NCBI RefSeq assembly: GCF_014646515.1 | Contig: NZ_BMNK01000007.1 | Coordinates: forward strand, 374,398 to 438,397 | Length of the DNA: 64,000 bases | Reading direction: 5' to 3' | Origin: Nonomuraea glycinis | Lineage (GTDB): Bacteria; Actinomycetota; Actinomycetes; Streptosporangiales; Streptosporangiaceae | Shown here: piece by piece, positions 1 to 9,196 of the stretch | Layout of the letters: every line of letters starts with the position of its first letter | Numbering within the stretch: position 1 is the stretch's first letter | Translations under genes and position numbers: made by a program | Notes under the pieces: model-generated | What the model was told of the DNA's origin: nothing | Database searches by the model: none | The model's input: only the letters and a program-made list of their open reading frames with translations

Positions 1-2
1 GG

Positions 3-2915
3 CAGGGGCTGGCGAGCCTGGAGGGGCGGCGGCTGACGTTCACCATCGACGCGGAGACCGTGGCCGCCGTGCGGGCCTGCGCGCTGGAGCGGCAGGTGAC
101 GCCGTTCATGGTGCTGCTGGCGGCGTTCCAGGCGGTGCTCGCCCGCTACACCGGGCGGTATGACATCCCGGTCGGCACGCCGGTGTCCGGGCGGGCGCAT
201 CCGGAGGTGGAGGAGATCGCGGGGCTCTTCCTCAACACGCTCGTCCTGCGCGGCGACCTGTCCGGCGAGCCGAGCTTCGCCGAGTTGCTGCGCCGCACCC
301 GAGACCGGGTGCTGGACGCGCACGACCATGCCGAGCTGCCGTTCGAGGTGCTGGTGCAGGAGCTCGCCGAGGAGCGGGACCTGGCCAGGAACCCGCTGTT
401 CCAGGTGATGCTCGCCTACCAGAACGTGCCGCCGTCGCCGCCGGAGGTGGCGGGGATCGGGCTGCGCACCCTGGACATCGATCCGGGGGTCACGCAGGCG
501 GACCTGCACCTGGTGGTCGAGGAGGCGGACGAGCGGCTCGCGGGAGTGCTGCACTACGCGACCGACCTGTTCGACCACGACCGGATGGAGCGATTCGCCG
601 ATCACTTCCGCGCGTTCCTCGCGGCGGCGGTGGCCGACCCCGAGCGCCCGGTGGCCGACGTGCCCATCCTCACCCCCGCCGAGCTGACCACCATCCTGCA
701 CGCGAACGACACGACCACCACCTTCGGGTACGCCATCTCATCGGCCCCGGCGGAGCCGGTCACCGGCCCGGCCGCCGACGGTCAGGCGCTCGCGACGCTG
801 CCCGCGCTGGTGGCCGAGCAGGCGCTGCGGACCCCGTACGCGCCCGCGCTGGGTTTCGAGACCCCGCAGGGGGGCTGCGCGTGGCTCACCTACGAGGAGT
901 TCACCGCCAGGGTGAACCGGCTGGCCAGGCGGTTGCGCGCGCTGGGCGCCGGACCAGACCAGGTGGTGGGGGTGTGCCTGGAACGGGGGCCGGAGCTGGT
1001 CATCGCGGTGCACGCGGTGGTCGCCGCCGGCGCGGCCTACCTGCCGCTGGAGCCGGACCACCCGGCCGATCGGCTGGCGGGCATGCTGGCCGACGCGGGC
1101 GCCCGGCTGGCCATCTCGACCGGCGGCCACGCGGCGCGGCTGCCGAACGAGGTCACCGCCGTACTGCTCGACCGCGACGCGGAAGCAGTCGTACCCGACC
1201 GCGACGCGGAAGCAGTCGTACCCGACCGCGACGCGGAAGCAGTCGTACCCGACCGCGACGCGGAAGCAGTCGTACCCGACCGCGACGCGGAAGCAGTCGT
1301 ACCCGACCGCGACGGGGAGGCCGTTGTACGCGACCGCGACGGGGAGGGCGTCGTACTCGATCGCGATGCCGAAGCCGTCGTCGGCGCGGAGTCCGGACCG
1401 GTCGGCGTCCCGATCCATCCGGACTCGCTCGCGTATGTGATCTTCACGTCGGGCTCCACCGGCAGGCCCAAGGGCGTCGGCGTCTCCCACCGGGCGATCG
1501 TGAACCGGCTGCGCTGGATGCAGGACGTCTTCCGGCTGACCACCGACGACCGCGTCCTGCACAAGACGCCCTTCTCCTTCGACGTGTCGGTGTGGGAGCT
1601 GTTCTGGCCGCTGATGACGGGGGCCGGGCTGGTCGTGGCACGGCCCGGCGGCCAGGCCGACCCCGCCTACCTGGCCGGCCTGCTCGGCAGCGAGGCGGTC
1701 ACCACGGCGCACTTCGTGCCGTCCATGCTGGACGCCTTCCTCGCCGAACCCGGCCTGGACGAGCGGCTCGGCGGGCTGCGTACCGTGATCTGCTCGGGGG
1801 AGGCGCTCGGCGCCGACCTCGCGGACCGGTTCGCGGCCGCGCTGCCCCGCGCCGGCCTGCACAATCTGTACGGTCCGACGGAGGCGGCGGTCGACGTCTC
1901 CTGGCACGCGTGCCGGCCGGGAGAGCCCGCGATCCCGATCGGGCGGCCGGTCGCCAACACCCGCCTGGAGATCCTCGACGAGCGGCTGAACCGTGTGCCG
2001 ATCGGGGTGCCGGGCGAGCTGTGGATCGGCGGCGTGCAGCTCGCCCGGGGGTACGCCGGCCGGCCGGGGCTGACGGCCGAGCGGTTCGTCCCCGACCCGC
2101 ACGGGCCGCCCGGCGGGCGGTTGTACGACACCGGCGACCTGGCGCGGTGGCGGCCCGACGGCGAGATCGAGTATCTCGGCCGGTCCGACCACCAGGTCAA
2201 GATCCGTGGCATGCGGGTCGAGCTCGGCGAGATCGAGACGGCCCTGACCGGCCTGCCGGGCGTACGCGCCGCCGCGGTACGCGCGGTCCGGGACGGCGCG
2301 GGGCTACGCCTGGCCGGTTACGTGGTCCCGGAGAAGGCGGCCGCCGATCACGTGGTCACCGACAAAGACACGCAGCCCGGCGGGGGCCTGGCCGAGGGTG
2401 GCACGCCGTCCGGCGGAGGCCGGTCGGCTGAGGATGTCCCGGCCGGTCGTGACTGGGCCGGGCTGCTGCGGGACAGGCTGCCGGATCACATGATCCCCAG
2501 GACGTGGACCGTGCTGGACGCGCTGCCGCTCAACCGCAGCGGCAAGCTGGACCGCAACGCCCTGCCGGACCCGCGGGCGCCGAGGGCGACGGTGCACGCC
2601 GAGCCGGAGGGCGCCGCCGAGCTGGCCGTCGCCGCGGCCTGGCGCGGCGTCCTCGGGCTGGACCAGGTGTCGGCGCACGACAACTTCTTCGCCGTCGGCG
2701 GCGACTCCATCCGCAGCCTCAAGGTGGTCGCCCGCCTGCGCGAGGCCGGCTACGCCGTGCGGCTTGAGCAGCTCTTCCTCCACCAGACCGTCCGCGAACT
2801 CGCCGGACGGCTCCTGCCCGCCCAAGCAGCCGAACGCCCCGAGGCGGCGCCCGCGGCGTTCGGCCTGCTCAACCCCGAGGATCTGGCACGAATGCTGGAA
2901 GGCGAGAAGCGATGA
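3..2915 (+). CDS. NRPS module C(partial)-A(Ser)-T, 5' end outside window
   Basis: Nonribosomal peptide synthetase subunit that activates serine. The frame is open to the left edge, so the true start lies upstream. Visible order: the C-terminal half of a condensation domain (to about nt 700), an adenylation domain (about 800-2570, with the A3 loop IFTSGSTGRPKG near 1441 and the A10 motif NRSGKLDRNALP near 2530), and a carrier domain with the pantetheine site GGDSIRS (Ser codon at 2706). Aligning A4-A5 by eye with GrsA and EntF gives the specificity code D-V-W-H-I-S-L-V-D-K, essentially the EntF serine code. A run of nine-residue repeats sits just before A3 (see 1170-1382). The stop overlaps the next NRPS start as ATGA, so the two are translationally coupled. 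There is no thioesterase here, so the chain passes to the next protein. Product class is inferred. Confidence 0.95.
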   Translation, partial: QGLASLEGRRLTFTIDAETVAAVRACALERQVTPFMVLLAAFQAVLARYTGRYDIPVGTPVSGRAHPEVEEIAGLFLNTLVLRGDLSGEPSFAELLRRTRDRVLDAHDHAELPFEVLVQELAEERDLARNPLFQVMLAYQNVPPSPPEVAGIGLRTLDIDPGVTQADLHLVVEEADERLAGVLHYATDLFDHDRMERFADHFRAFLAAAVADPERPVADVPILTPAELTTILHANDTTTTFGYAISSAPAEPVTGPAADGQALATLPALVAEQALRTPYAPALGFETPQGGCAWLTYEEFTARVNRLARRLRALGAGPDQVVGVCLERGPELVIAVHAVVAAGAAYLPLEPDHPADRLAGMLADAGARLAISTGGHAARLPNEVTAVLLDRDAEAVVPDRDAEAVVPDRDAEAVVPDRDAEAVVPDRDAEAVVPDRDGEAVVRDRDGEGVVLDRDAEAVVGAESGPVGVPIHPDSLAYVIFTSGSTGRPKGVGVSHRAIVNRLRWMQDVFRLTTDDRVLHKTPFSFDVSVWELFWPLMTGAGLVVARPGGQADPAYLAGLLGSEAVTTAHFVPSMLDAFLAEPGLDERLGGLRTVICSGEALGADLADRFAAALPRAGLHNLYGPTEAAVDVSWHACRPGEPAIPIGRPVANTRLEILDERLNRVPIGVPGELWIGGVQLARGYAGRPGLTAERFVPDPHGPPGGRLYDTGDLARWRPDGEIEYLGRSDHQVKIRGMRVELGEIETALTGLPGVRAAAVRAVRDGAGLRLAGYVVPEKAAADHVVTDKDTQPGGGLAEGGTPSGGGRSAEDVPAGRDWAGLLRDRLPDHMIPRTWTVLDALPLNRSGKLDRNALPDPRAPRATVHAEPEGAAELAVAAAWRGVLGLDQVSAHDNFFAVGGDSIRSLKVVARLREAGYAVRLEQLFLHQTVRELAGRLLPAQAAERPEAAPAAFGLLNPEDLARMLEGEKR
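1170..1382 (+). repeat. 27-bp in-frame tandem repeat inside the adenylation domain
   Basis: Five identical 27-bp units start at 1170, 1197, 1224, 1251 and 1278. Three degenerate units start at 1305, 1332 and 1359. Each unit encodes nine residues, DRDAEAVVP in the perfect copies and variants such as DRDGEAVVR in the others. The array sits in the linker between the A2 region and the A3 phosphate loop of the serine-activating domain. The neighbouring module has no such insertion. Because the unit is a multiple of three, copy-number change keeps the frame. Confidence 0.97.
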
Positions 2916-5900
2916 CAGTGACGACGGGAGCCGCACGCGGCCTGGAGGACGCCTATCCTCTGGCCGCGCTGCAGGCAGGCATGCTCTACCACAGCGCGTA
3001 CGAGCCGGACGCGACCACCTACCACGACCTGACCACGATGACGCTGCGCGGCCGGTTCGAGCGGGAGGCCTTCGAGGCGGCGCTGGCCGAGGTGACGGCC
3101 CGCCATCCGGTGCTGCGCACGTCGATGGACCTGACGGGGTTCAGCGAGCCGCTGCAGTTCGTGCACCGCTCGGCCGTGCTGCCGCTGGAGGTGACGGATC
3201 TGTCGGGCGATCCGGCGGCCCGCGAGGAGGTGGCGCGGTGGGCGGAGGAGGAGAAGCGGCGGCCGTTCGACTGGGCGACGCCGCCGCTGGCCCGCGCGCA
3301 CGTCCACCTGTTCGAGGACGACCTGTTCGCCTTCAGCCTGAGCTTCCACCACGCGATCCTCGACGGGTGGAGCGTGGCCGCCCTGATCACCGAGCTGTTC
3401 CGCCGCTACCACGGGCAGCTGACCGGCGAGCCGCTCCCGGTCGAGCGGCCTGGGGCCGCCTTCCGGGAGCTGGTCGCCACCGAGCGGGCCACGCTCGCCT
3501 CCGCCGAGGCGCGCGACTTCTGGCACGCCCAGGTGGCCGACGCCCCCGACACGCGCCTGCCCCGCCTGCCGGACCGGCCGGGGGGCGAGGGCGTCGAGGT
3601 GCTGCGCCTGCCGATGGAGCTGGAGCGGGTGGAGGAGGCGGCCCGGCAGCTGAAGGTGCCGCTGCGCACCGTGCTGCTCGCCGCGCACCTGCGCGTCCTG
3701 GCGCTGCTCACCGGCGAGAGCGAGGTGCTGACCGGCCTGGTCACGCACAGCCGCCCGGAGAGCGAGGCGGGCGAGGAAGTGCTCGGCCTGTTCCTGAACA
3801 CCGTCCCGCTGCGCGTCGACGTGGCCGCCCCGACCTGGGCGGAGCTGGTACGGCGGGTGTTCGACGCGGAGGTGGCGCTGCTGCCGCACCGGCAGTATCC
3901 GCTGTTCGAGATCCAGCGGGCGGCCGGCCGCTCGCCGCTGCTGGACGTGCTGTTCGACTTCCGCGACTTCCACGTCTACCGGGGCATGCCCGGCATCGAC
4001 ATCGTGGAGCAGGACTTCTTCGAGCAGACGGACCTGCCGTTCGCGGCCGGATTCACCCGCTCGCGCGAGCACGGCGGCTTCGACCTGACCATCACCTACG
4101 ACCGGGGCCAGTTCGGCGCCGGGCAGATCGCCCGCGCCGGTGAGCTGTACGCGACGGCGCTGCGGCAGGCCGCCGACGTCGGCGCCGACCCCCGCGACAC
4201 CGCCCCCTACCTGACCGGTGACGCCGCGGCCATCGACGGCTGGAACGCCACCGCCCGCCCCTACCCGGCCGCCACCCTGCACGAGCTGATCGCCGAGCAG
4301 GCCACGCGCACCCCGACCGCGCCCGCCGTCTGCTACGACGGCACCTGGCTCACCTACCGGGAGCTGGCGGCGCGCGCCCGGGCGGTCACCTCCCGGCTGC
4401 TGGCGGTGGGCACCGCCCCCGGCGACGTCGTCGGCGTCTGCCTGGAACGCGGGCCCGATCTGCTGCCCGCGCTGCTCGGCGTGCTCGGCGCCGGCGCCGC
4501 CTACCTGCCGCTGGAGCCGGAGCTGCCGCCGGAGCGACTCGCGTACATGATCGAGGAAGCGGGGGCGCGCGTCGTGCTCACCGGCGCGGCCGGGGCGGCG
4601 GGGCTGCCGGACGGTGTCGCCCTGCCCGTGAGCGGCCCCGCGCCGCAGGCAACCGCGCCGCAGGCCGCCGTGGCGGCGCGCGCGCACCCGGACTCACTCG
4701 CGTACGTGATCTTCACGTCGGGCTCCACCGGCAGGCCCAAGGGCGTCGGCGTCTCCCACCGCGCGATCGTGAACCGGCTGCTGTGGATGCAGGACACCTT
4801 CCGGCTGGCCCCCGGCGAGCGCGTCCTGCACAAGACGCCGCTGTCGTTCGACGTGTCGGTGTGGGAGCTGTTCTGGCCGCTGACGGTCGGGGCCGGGCTG
4901 GTCGTCGCCGAGCCCGGCGCGCACCGCGACGGCGCCCGCCTGGCCGCGCTCGCCACCGAGCAGCGGGTCAGCACCCTGCACTTCGTCCCGTCCATGCTGG
5001 AGCTCTTCCTCGACGAGCCGGACCTGCCGGCCGCGACCCGCGTCATCTGCTCCGGCGAGGCGCTCAGCGCCGAGCTCGCCGCCCGCTTCCACGAACGCCT
5101 CCCGGACACCGCGCTGCACAACCTGTACGGTCCGACCGAGGCGGCGGTCGACGTCACCTGGCACGCCTGCGCGCCCGGCGAGAGCCTGGTGCCCATCGGC
5201 GGGCCGGTCGCCAACACCCGCCTGGAGATCCTCGACGCCGACGGCCGCCGGGTCCCCGTCGGCACGCCCGGAGAGCTGTGCCTGGGCGGCGTCCAGCTCG
5301 CCCGCGGCTACGTCAACCGGCCGGGACTGACCGCCGACCGGTTCATCCCGGATCCGTACGGTCCGCCCGGCGCCCGCCTCTACCGCACCGGCGACGTGGC
5401 CCGCTGGCTGCCCGGCGGCGAGGTGCAGTACCTGGGCCGGACCGACTTCCAGGTGAAGATCCGCGGCCAGCGGGTGGAACTCGGCGAGATCGAGGCGCTG
5501 CTCGCCGCCCACCCGGCCGTCCGCGCCGCCGTCGTCGTCCTGCGCGGCGAACGCCTGGTCGGCTACATCGTCCCCGAAGGCAAGGAACACCCCGACGGCG
5601 AGGAGCTGCCCGGCGGCGAGGAGCTGCCCGACCTGGCTGCGGTCCTGCGCCGGCAGCTGCCCGACTCCATGGTCCCGGCCACCTGGGTGCGGCTCGACGC
5701 GCTGCCCGTCACCGCCAACGGCAAGCTCGACCGGGCCGCGCTGCCCGACCCGGGCGACGCCGGCCGCGCCCCGTACCTGCCTCCCCGCGACCCGTTCGAG
5801 GCCAAGCTGGCCACCCTGTGGGAGGAGACGCTCGGCGTCGACGCCGTCAGCGTCCACGACGACTTTTTCGCTCTGGGCGGCCACTCCCTGCTCGCTCTGC

Positions 5901-6829
5901 GCCTGACCATGCGGCTGCGCAAGGAGCTGGGCCGCGACGTGCCGCTGTCCACGGTGCTCACCGCGCCGACCGTCGCCCAGCTCGCCGTCGAGCTGCGCCG
6001 CCCGCAGGACAACGACGGCGCCCCCCAGCGGATCGTGCCGCTGCGCCCGGCCGGGGAGCGCGACCCGCTCTTCCTGTTCCACGCGCTCGGCGGCCAGGTC
6101 TTCCGCTACCTGCCGCTGACCCGCCACCTCGGCACCGACCAGCCGGTCTACGCGGTGCAGGCGGCCGGCCTGGCCCCCGGCGAGCGACCGCACGCGACGC
6201 TGGCGGAGATGGTCGACGACTACACCGCGCACCTGCTCCAGGTCCGCCCGCACGGCCCGTACGTGCTCGGCGGCTACTGCATCGGCGGCAACATCGCGCT
6301 GGAGACCGCCCGGCGGCTGCGCGCGATGGGCGAGCAGGTGCCGCTCGTCGTCCTGTTCTACTCCGACGCCGCCGAGCCGGTGCTGCGCGCCTCGCTGGAG
6401 GACGACGCGGTGCTGCTCATGCACGCGCTGGCCGGCGGCCCGGTGCAGGTGAACCTGGACGACCTGCACCAGATGGACCCCGACGAGCGGCTGCTCGCCG
6501 TGATCGACGCCGCCGCCCGCGCCGACAAGCTGCAGCCCGACACGGCCGACCTGCGCCAGGCGCGCCGCTTCGTCGAGGTCTTCCGCGCCAACGCGCACGC
6601 CGTCGGCCACTACCGGCACGAGCCGTACGACGGCGACGTCCTGCTGTTCTCACCCACCGCCGAAGGCGTCGCACCCGACGACATGGGCTGGGGCGACGTC
6701 GTCACCGGACGGCTGCGCATCTCGCCCATCCACGGCGAACGTTTCACCGTCATGTACGAACCCAGGGTCGCCCTCGCGGCCGCCGAGTTGAGGAGCAGCG
6801 TCGACCATGGCCTCACCCCCCACGACTGA
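2912..6829 (+). CDS. NRPS terminal module C-A(Ser)-T-TE
   Basis: Terminal nonribosomal peptide synthetase module of 1305 aa. It condenses the upstream chain with serine and releases the product. Condensation domain: residues about 10-430, with the catalytic HHAILDG at about 146-152. Adenylation domain: about 440-930, with IFTSGSTG near 600. Its code reads D-V-W-H-I-S-L-V-D-K, again serine and closely like EntF. Carrier domain: LGGHSLLAL, Ser at about 992. Thioesterase: about 1035-1300. The nucleophile elbow is GYCIGG with Cys about 1123 instead of the usual serine, and a candidate catalytic His lies in SPIHGERF near the end. The start ATG overlaps the previous stop, and the 3' end overlaps the exporter gene by 23 bp, so all three form one operon. 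The release mode (hydrolysis, macrolactonisation or other) cannot be read from sequence. Confidence 0.96.
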   Translation: MTVTTGAARGLEDAYPLAALQAGMLYHSAYEPDATTYHDLTTMTLRGRFEREAFEAALAEVTARHPVLRTSMDLTGFSEPLQFVHRSAVLPLEVTDLSGDPAAREEVARWAEEEKRRPFDWATPPLARAHVHLFEDDLFAFSLSFHHAILDGWSVAALITELFRRYHGQLTGEPLPVERPGAAFRELVATERATLASAEARDFWHAQVADAPDTRLPRLPDRPGGEGVEVLRLPMELERVEEAARQLKVPLRTVLLAAHLRVLALLTGESEVLTGLVTHSRPESEAGEEVLGLFLNTVPLRVDVAAPTWAELVRRVFDAEVALLPHRQYPLFEIQRAAGRSPLLDVLFDFRDFHVYRGMPGIDIVEQDFFEQTDLPFAAGFTRSREHGGFDLTITYDRGQFGAGQIARAGELYATALRQAADVGADPRDTAPYLTGDAAAIDGWNATARPYPAATLHELIAEQATRTPTAPAVCYDGTWLTYRELAARARAVTSRLLAVGTAPGDVVGVCLERGPDLLPALLGVLGAGAAYLPLEPELPPERLAYMIEEAGARVVLTGAAGAAGLPDGVALPVSGPAPQATAPQAAVAARAHPDSLAYVIFTSGSTGRPKGVGVSHRAIVNRLLWMQDTFRLAPGERVLHKTPLSFDVSVWELFWPLTVGAGLVVAEPGAHRDGARLAALATEQRVSTLHFVPSMLELFLDEPDLPAATRVICSGEALSAELAARFHERLPDTALHNLYGPTEAAVDVTWHACAPGESLVPIGGPVANTRLEILDADGRRVPVGTPGELCLGGVQLARGYVNRPGLTADRFIPDPYGPPGARLYRTGDVARWLPGGEVQYLGRTDFQVKIRGQRVELGEIEALLAAHPAVRAAVVVLRGERLVGYIVPEGKEHPDGEELPGGEELPDLAAVLRRQLPDSMVPATWVRLDALPVTANGKLDRAALPDPGDAGRAPYLPPRDPFEAKLATLWEETLGVDAVSVHDDFFALGGHSLLALRLTMRLRKELGRDVPLSTVLTAPTVAQLAVELRRPQDNDGAPQRIVPLRPAGERDPLFLFHALGGQVFRYLPLTRHLGTDQPVYAVQAAGLAPGERPHATLAEMVDDYTAHLLQVRPHGPYVLGGYCIGGNIALETARRLRAMGEQVPLVVLFYSDAAEPVLRASLEDDAVLLMHALAGGPVQVNLDDLHQMDPDERLLAVIDAAARADKLQPDTADLRQARRFVEVFRANAHAVGHYRHEPYDGDVLLFSPTAEGVAPDDMGWGDVVTGRLRISPIHGERFTVMYEPRVALAAAELRSSVDHGLTPHD

Positions 6830-8075
6830 ACCCACAACCCTCTGGAGGAACAGGGACTTCCTCAAACTGTGGTCCGGCGAGAGCCTGTCCCTGGTCGGTT
6901 CCCAGGTCACCGTGCTGGCCATGCCGATCGTGGCCTACCTGTGGCTGAACGCCTCCGTCGCCGAGATGGGCGTGCTCGGCGCGCTGGCCAGGCTGCCCAT
7001 GGTGCTGTTCTTCGTGGTGGGCGTCTGGGTGGACCGGATGCGCCGCCGCCCGGTCCTCATCTGGAGCGACGTCTTCCGCGCGTTCATGCTCGCCACCGTG
7101 CCGGTGCTGTTCGCCATGGACATGCTGACGCTGTGGTGGCTGTACGTGGTCGTGTTCGCGATGGGCGTGGCGGGGGTGCTGTTCGAGATCGCCTACCGCT
7201 CCTACCTGCCGATCCTGGTGCCGCCGGAGCACCTCGGCGACGGCAACAGCAAGCTGCAGCTCAGCGACTCGGTCTCCAAGGCGGTCGGCCCCAGCCTGGC
7301 CGGCGTCCTCATCGCCACCCGCTCGGCGCCGCTGGTCATCCTGGTGGACGCGGTCAGTTACGTGCTGTCGGCGCTGTGCCTGATCTCCATCCGCAAGCGG
7401 GAGGACCCGCCGCCGCCCGACGACGGCGGCACCATGATCGCGGCCATCCGGCAGGGGTTCGGCTTCGTGATGTCGCAGCCGATCATCCGCCCGCTGGCCA
7501 TCGCCAGCGCCGTCTACTCCTTCTTCGACATCGGCATCCTGCAGACCCTCTACATCCCGTACGTGATCGACGGCGCCGGGGTGCCGGCCGGCTGGGTCGG
7601 GGCGGTGCTGGCCGTCGGCGGGATCGGCGCGATCGCGGGCGCGTGGCTGTCGGTGCGGCTGATGAAGCGGGCGGGGCCGGGGCCGACCATGTTCTGGTCG
7701 ACGGTCGTCGGCAACAGCGCGCTCATCCTGGTGCCGCTCGCGGGCGGCCCGCTGTGGCTGGCGATCGGCATCCTGGCCGTGTCCCAGCTGCTCGTCGGCC
7801 TGTGCACGCAGATCTTCGTGGTCAACAACATCACCGTGCTGCAGTCGGCGGCGCCGCGCGAGCTCGTCGGCCGGGTGATCGCCACCATCTGGGCGATGGG
7901 GCTGGTGCCCGCGCCGCTGGGCGCCCTGGTCGCCGGGCTGCTCGGTCAGGCGGTGGGCATGCGGCCGGTGGTCCTGGTCGCGGCGGTGATCGGCGCGGTG
8001 GTGCCGATGATCGTGCTGGCCAGGTCGCCGATCCCGAAGATGCGCGAGATGCCGCAGGCGCCGCTCACGAGCTGA
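6807..8075 (+). CDS. MFS exporter, EntS-like
   Basis: Major facilitator superfamily permease of 422 aa, with about twelve hydrophobic segments starting near residue 20 (WSGESLSLVGSQVTVLAMPI) and the short loop motif WVDRMRRRPVL after the second segment. The family resembles EntS-type siderophore exporters and related drug efflux pumps. It starts inside the 3' end of the terminal NRPS gene, which is strong evidence for co-transcription and translational coupling. The likely role is export of the peptide made by the two NRPS proteins, across the cytoplasmic membrane. It ends convergently with the next gene, overlapping by 11 bp. A self-resistance role is possible instead. Confidence 0.9.
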   Translation: MASPPTTEPTTLWRNRDFLKLWSGESLSLVGSQVTVLAMPIVAYLWLNASVAEMGVLGALARLPMVLFFVVGVWVDRMRRRPVLIWSDVFRAFMLATVPVLFAMDMLTLWWLYVVVFAMGVAGVLFEIAYRSYLPILVPPEHLGDGNSKLQLSDSVSKAVGPSLAGVLIATRSAPLVILVDAVSYVLSALCLISIRKREDPPPPDDGGTMIAAIRQGFGFVMSQPIIRPLAIASAVYSFFDIGILQTLYIPYVIDGAGVPAGWVGAVLAVGGIGAIAGAWLSVRLMKRAGPGPTMFWSTVVGNSALILVPLAGGPLWLAIGILAVSQLLVGLCTQIFVVNNITVLQSAAPRELVGRVIATIWAMGLVPAPLGALVAGLLGQAVGMRPVVLVAAVIGAVVPMIVLARSPIPKMREMPQAPLTS

Positions 8076-9102
8076 GCTCTGCGAGCCAGCCGAGCTGCTC
8101 GGCGCGGTCGTCCACGGTGGGCGCGTTGAGTCCGACGATCAGCCTGGTCGCGCCCGCCTTGCGGTAGGCGGCGAGCCGCTCGCGCACCCGCTCGGGGGTG
8201 CCGCACAGGGACAGGGCGTCGACCAGGTCGTCGGGCAGCTCCTCCACGGCCTCGCCCAGGTCGCCGTCGAAGTAGGCGTCCTGGACGCGGGTGGCGGCTG
8301 GGCCGAAGCCGAGGCGGTGGGCCAGCCGGTTGTAGAAGTTCACCCCCCGGCTGCCCATGCCGCCGAGGTAGAGGGCCAGCATGGGCCGGATGAGGTCGCG
8401 GGCGTAGTCGGCGTCGTCGTCCACCATGGCCATCACCATGGGCGACACCTCCACCCGCGTCACGTCCCGCCCGGCTCGGGCGGCCCCGGCGCGCAGGTGC
8501 TCCATCGTGTCGGCGAGGTGCTCGGGCGGGAAGTGGATGGGCAGCCAGCCGTCGGCGATCTCCCCGGCCAGCTCGACCGCCTTCGGCCCCATGGCCGCCA
8601 GGTGGACGGGCAGGGGCTTGCGCACCGGTGAGACCGTCATGCTCAGCGCCTTGCCGCGGCTGTCGGGCAGCGGCAGCACGATCTCGGGGCCGTCGTGCTC
8701 GACCGGCCGCCCGTCCAGCGCGGTCCGTACCACGCTCACGTAGTCGCGCAGGTGGGCCAGCGGCCGCTCGTAGCGGTGCCCGTGCCAGCCCTCGGCCACC
8801 TGCGGCCCGGAGGCGCCGAGCCCGAGCAGGAACCGGCCGCCTGACAGGCGGTCGACGGTGGCGGCGGCCATCGCCGCGGAGATCGCGGTACGGCCCGACA
8901 CCTGCAGCACGCCGGTGCCGAGGTTGATGCGCTCGGTGCCGGCCGCCAGCCACGCCATCGTGGTGACCGGATCGACCCCGTAGCCTTCGGAGGCCCACAC
9001 CGAGTCGTAGCCCAGCCGCTCGGCCTCTCGCACGAGCTTCAACTGGGCCTCGTGGGTGGCCGCCACCGGCCCCAGGGTGCCAATGCTGAATCCGAGCCGC
9101 AC
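8065..9102 (-). CDS. LLM-class F420-dependent oxidoreductase
   Basis: Luciferase-like monooxygenase family protein of about 345 aa, predicted to be a TIM-barrel oxidoreductase using coenzyme F420 or flavin. Family features are GFSIGTLGP at the N terminus, DSVWASEGYG, the segment RINLGTGVLQVSGR and DRLSGGRFLLGLGASGPQVAEGWHG split over the barrel core. The GTG at 9102 is preferred because GAGGAGG lies 5-6 nt upstream. An ATG at 9156 would add 18 residues without a ribosome site. Substrate unknown. It ends convergently against the exporter gene and is probably not part of the NRPS operon. Confidence 0.88.
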   Translation of the reverse strand: MRLGFSIGTLGPVAATHEAQLKLVREAERLGYDSVWASEGYGVDPVTTMAWLAAGTERINLGTGVLQVSGRTAISAAMAAATVDRLSGGRFLLGLGASGPQVAEGWHGHRYERPLAHLRDYVSVVRTALDGRPVEHDGPEIVLPLPDSRGKALSMTVSPVRKPLPVHLAAMGPKAVELAGEIADGWLPIHFPPEHLADTMEHLRAGAARAGRDVTRVEVSPMVMAMVDDDADYARDLIRPMLALYLGGMGSRGVNFYNRLAHRLGFGPAATRVQDAYFDGDLGEAVEELPDDLVDALSLCGTPERVRERLAAYRKAGATRLIVGLNAPTVDDRAEQLGWLAELSS

Positions 9103-9196
9103 TGCCGCCTCCTCAACGCCGGGGATCTTGCCACTTTCCCGCAGAATGTCCGGCAAATCCAGGGGTCCGCGGGTCCGGAAGGCCCGGGTCCGCGCG

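Noticed and set aside
1170..1382. CRISPR-like array
   Set aside because: Units are contiguous with no spacers and lie in frame inside an adenylation domain.
2750..4687. 645-codon minus-strand open frame
   Set aside because: Antisense to the NRPS condensation domain with no recognisable motif.
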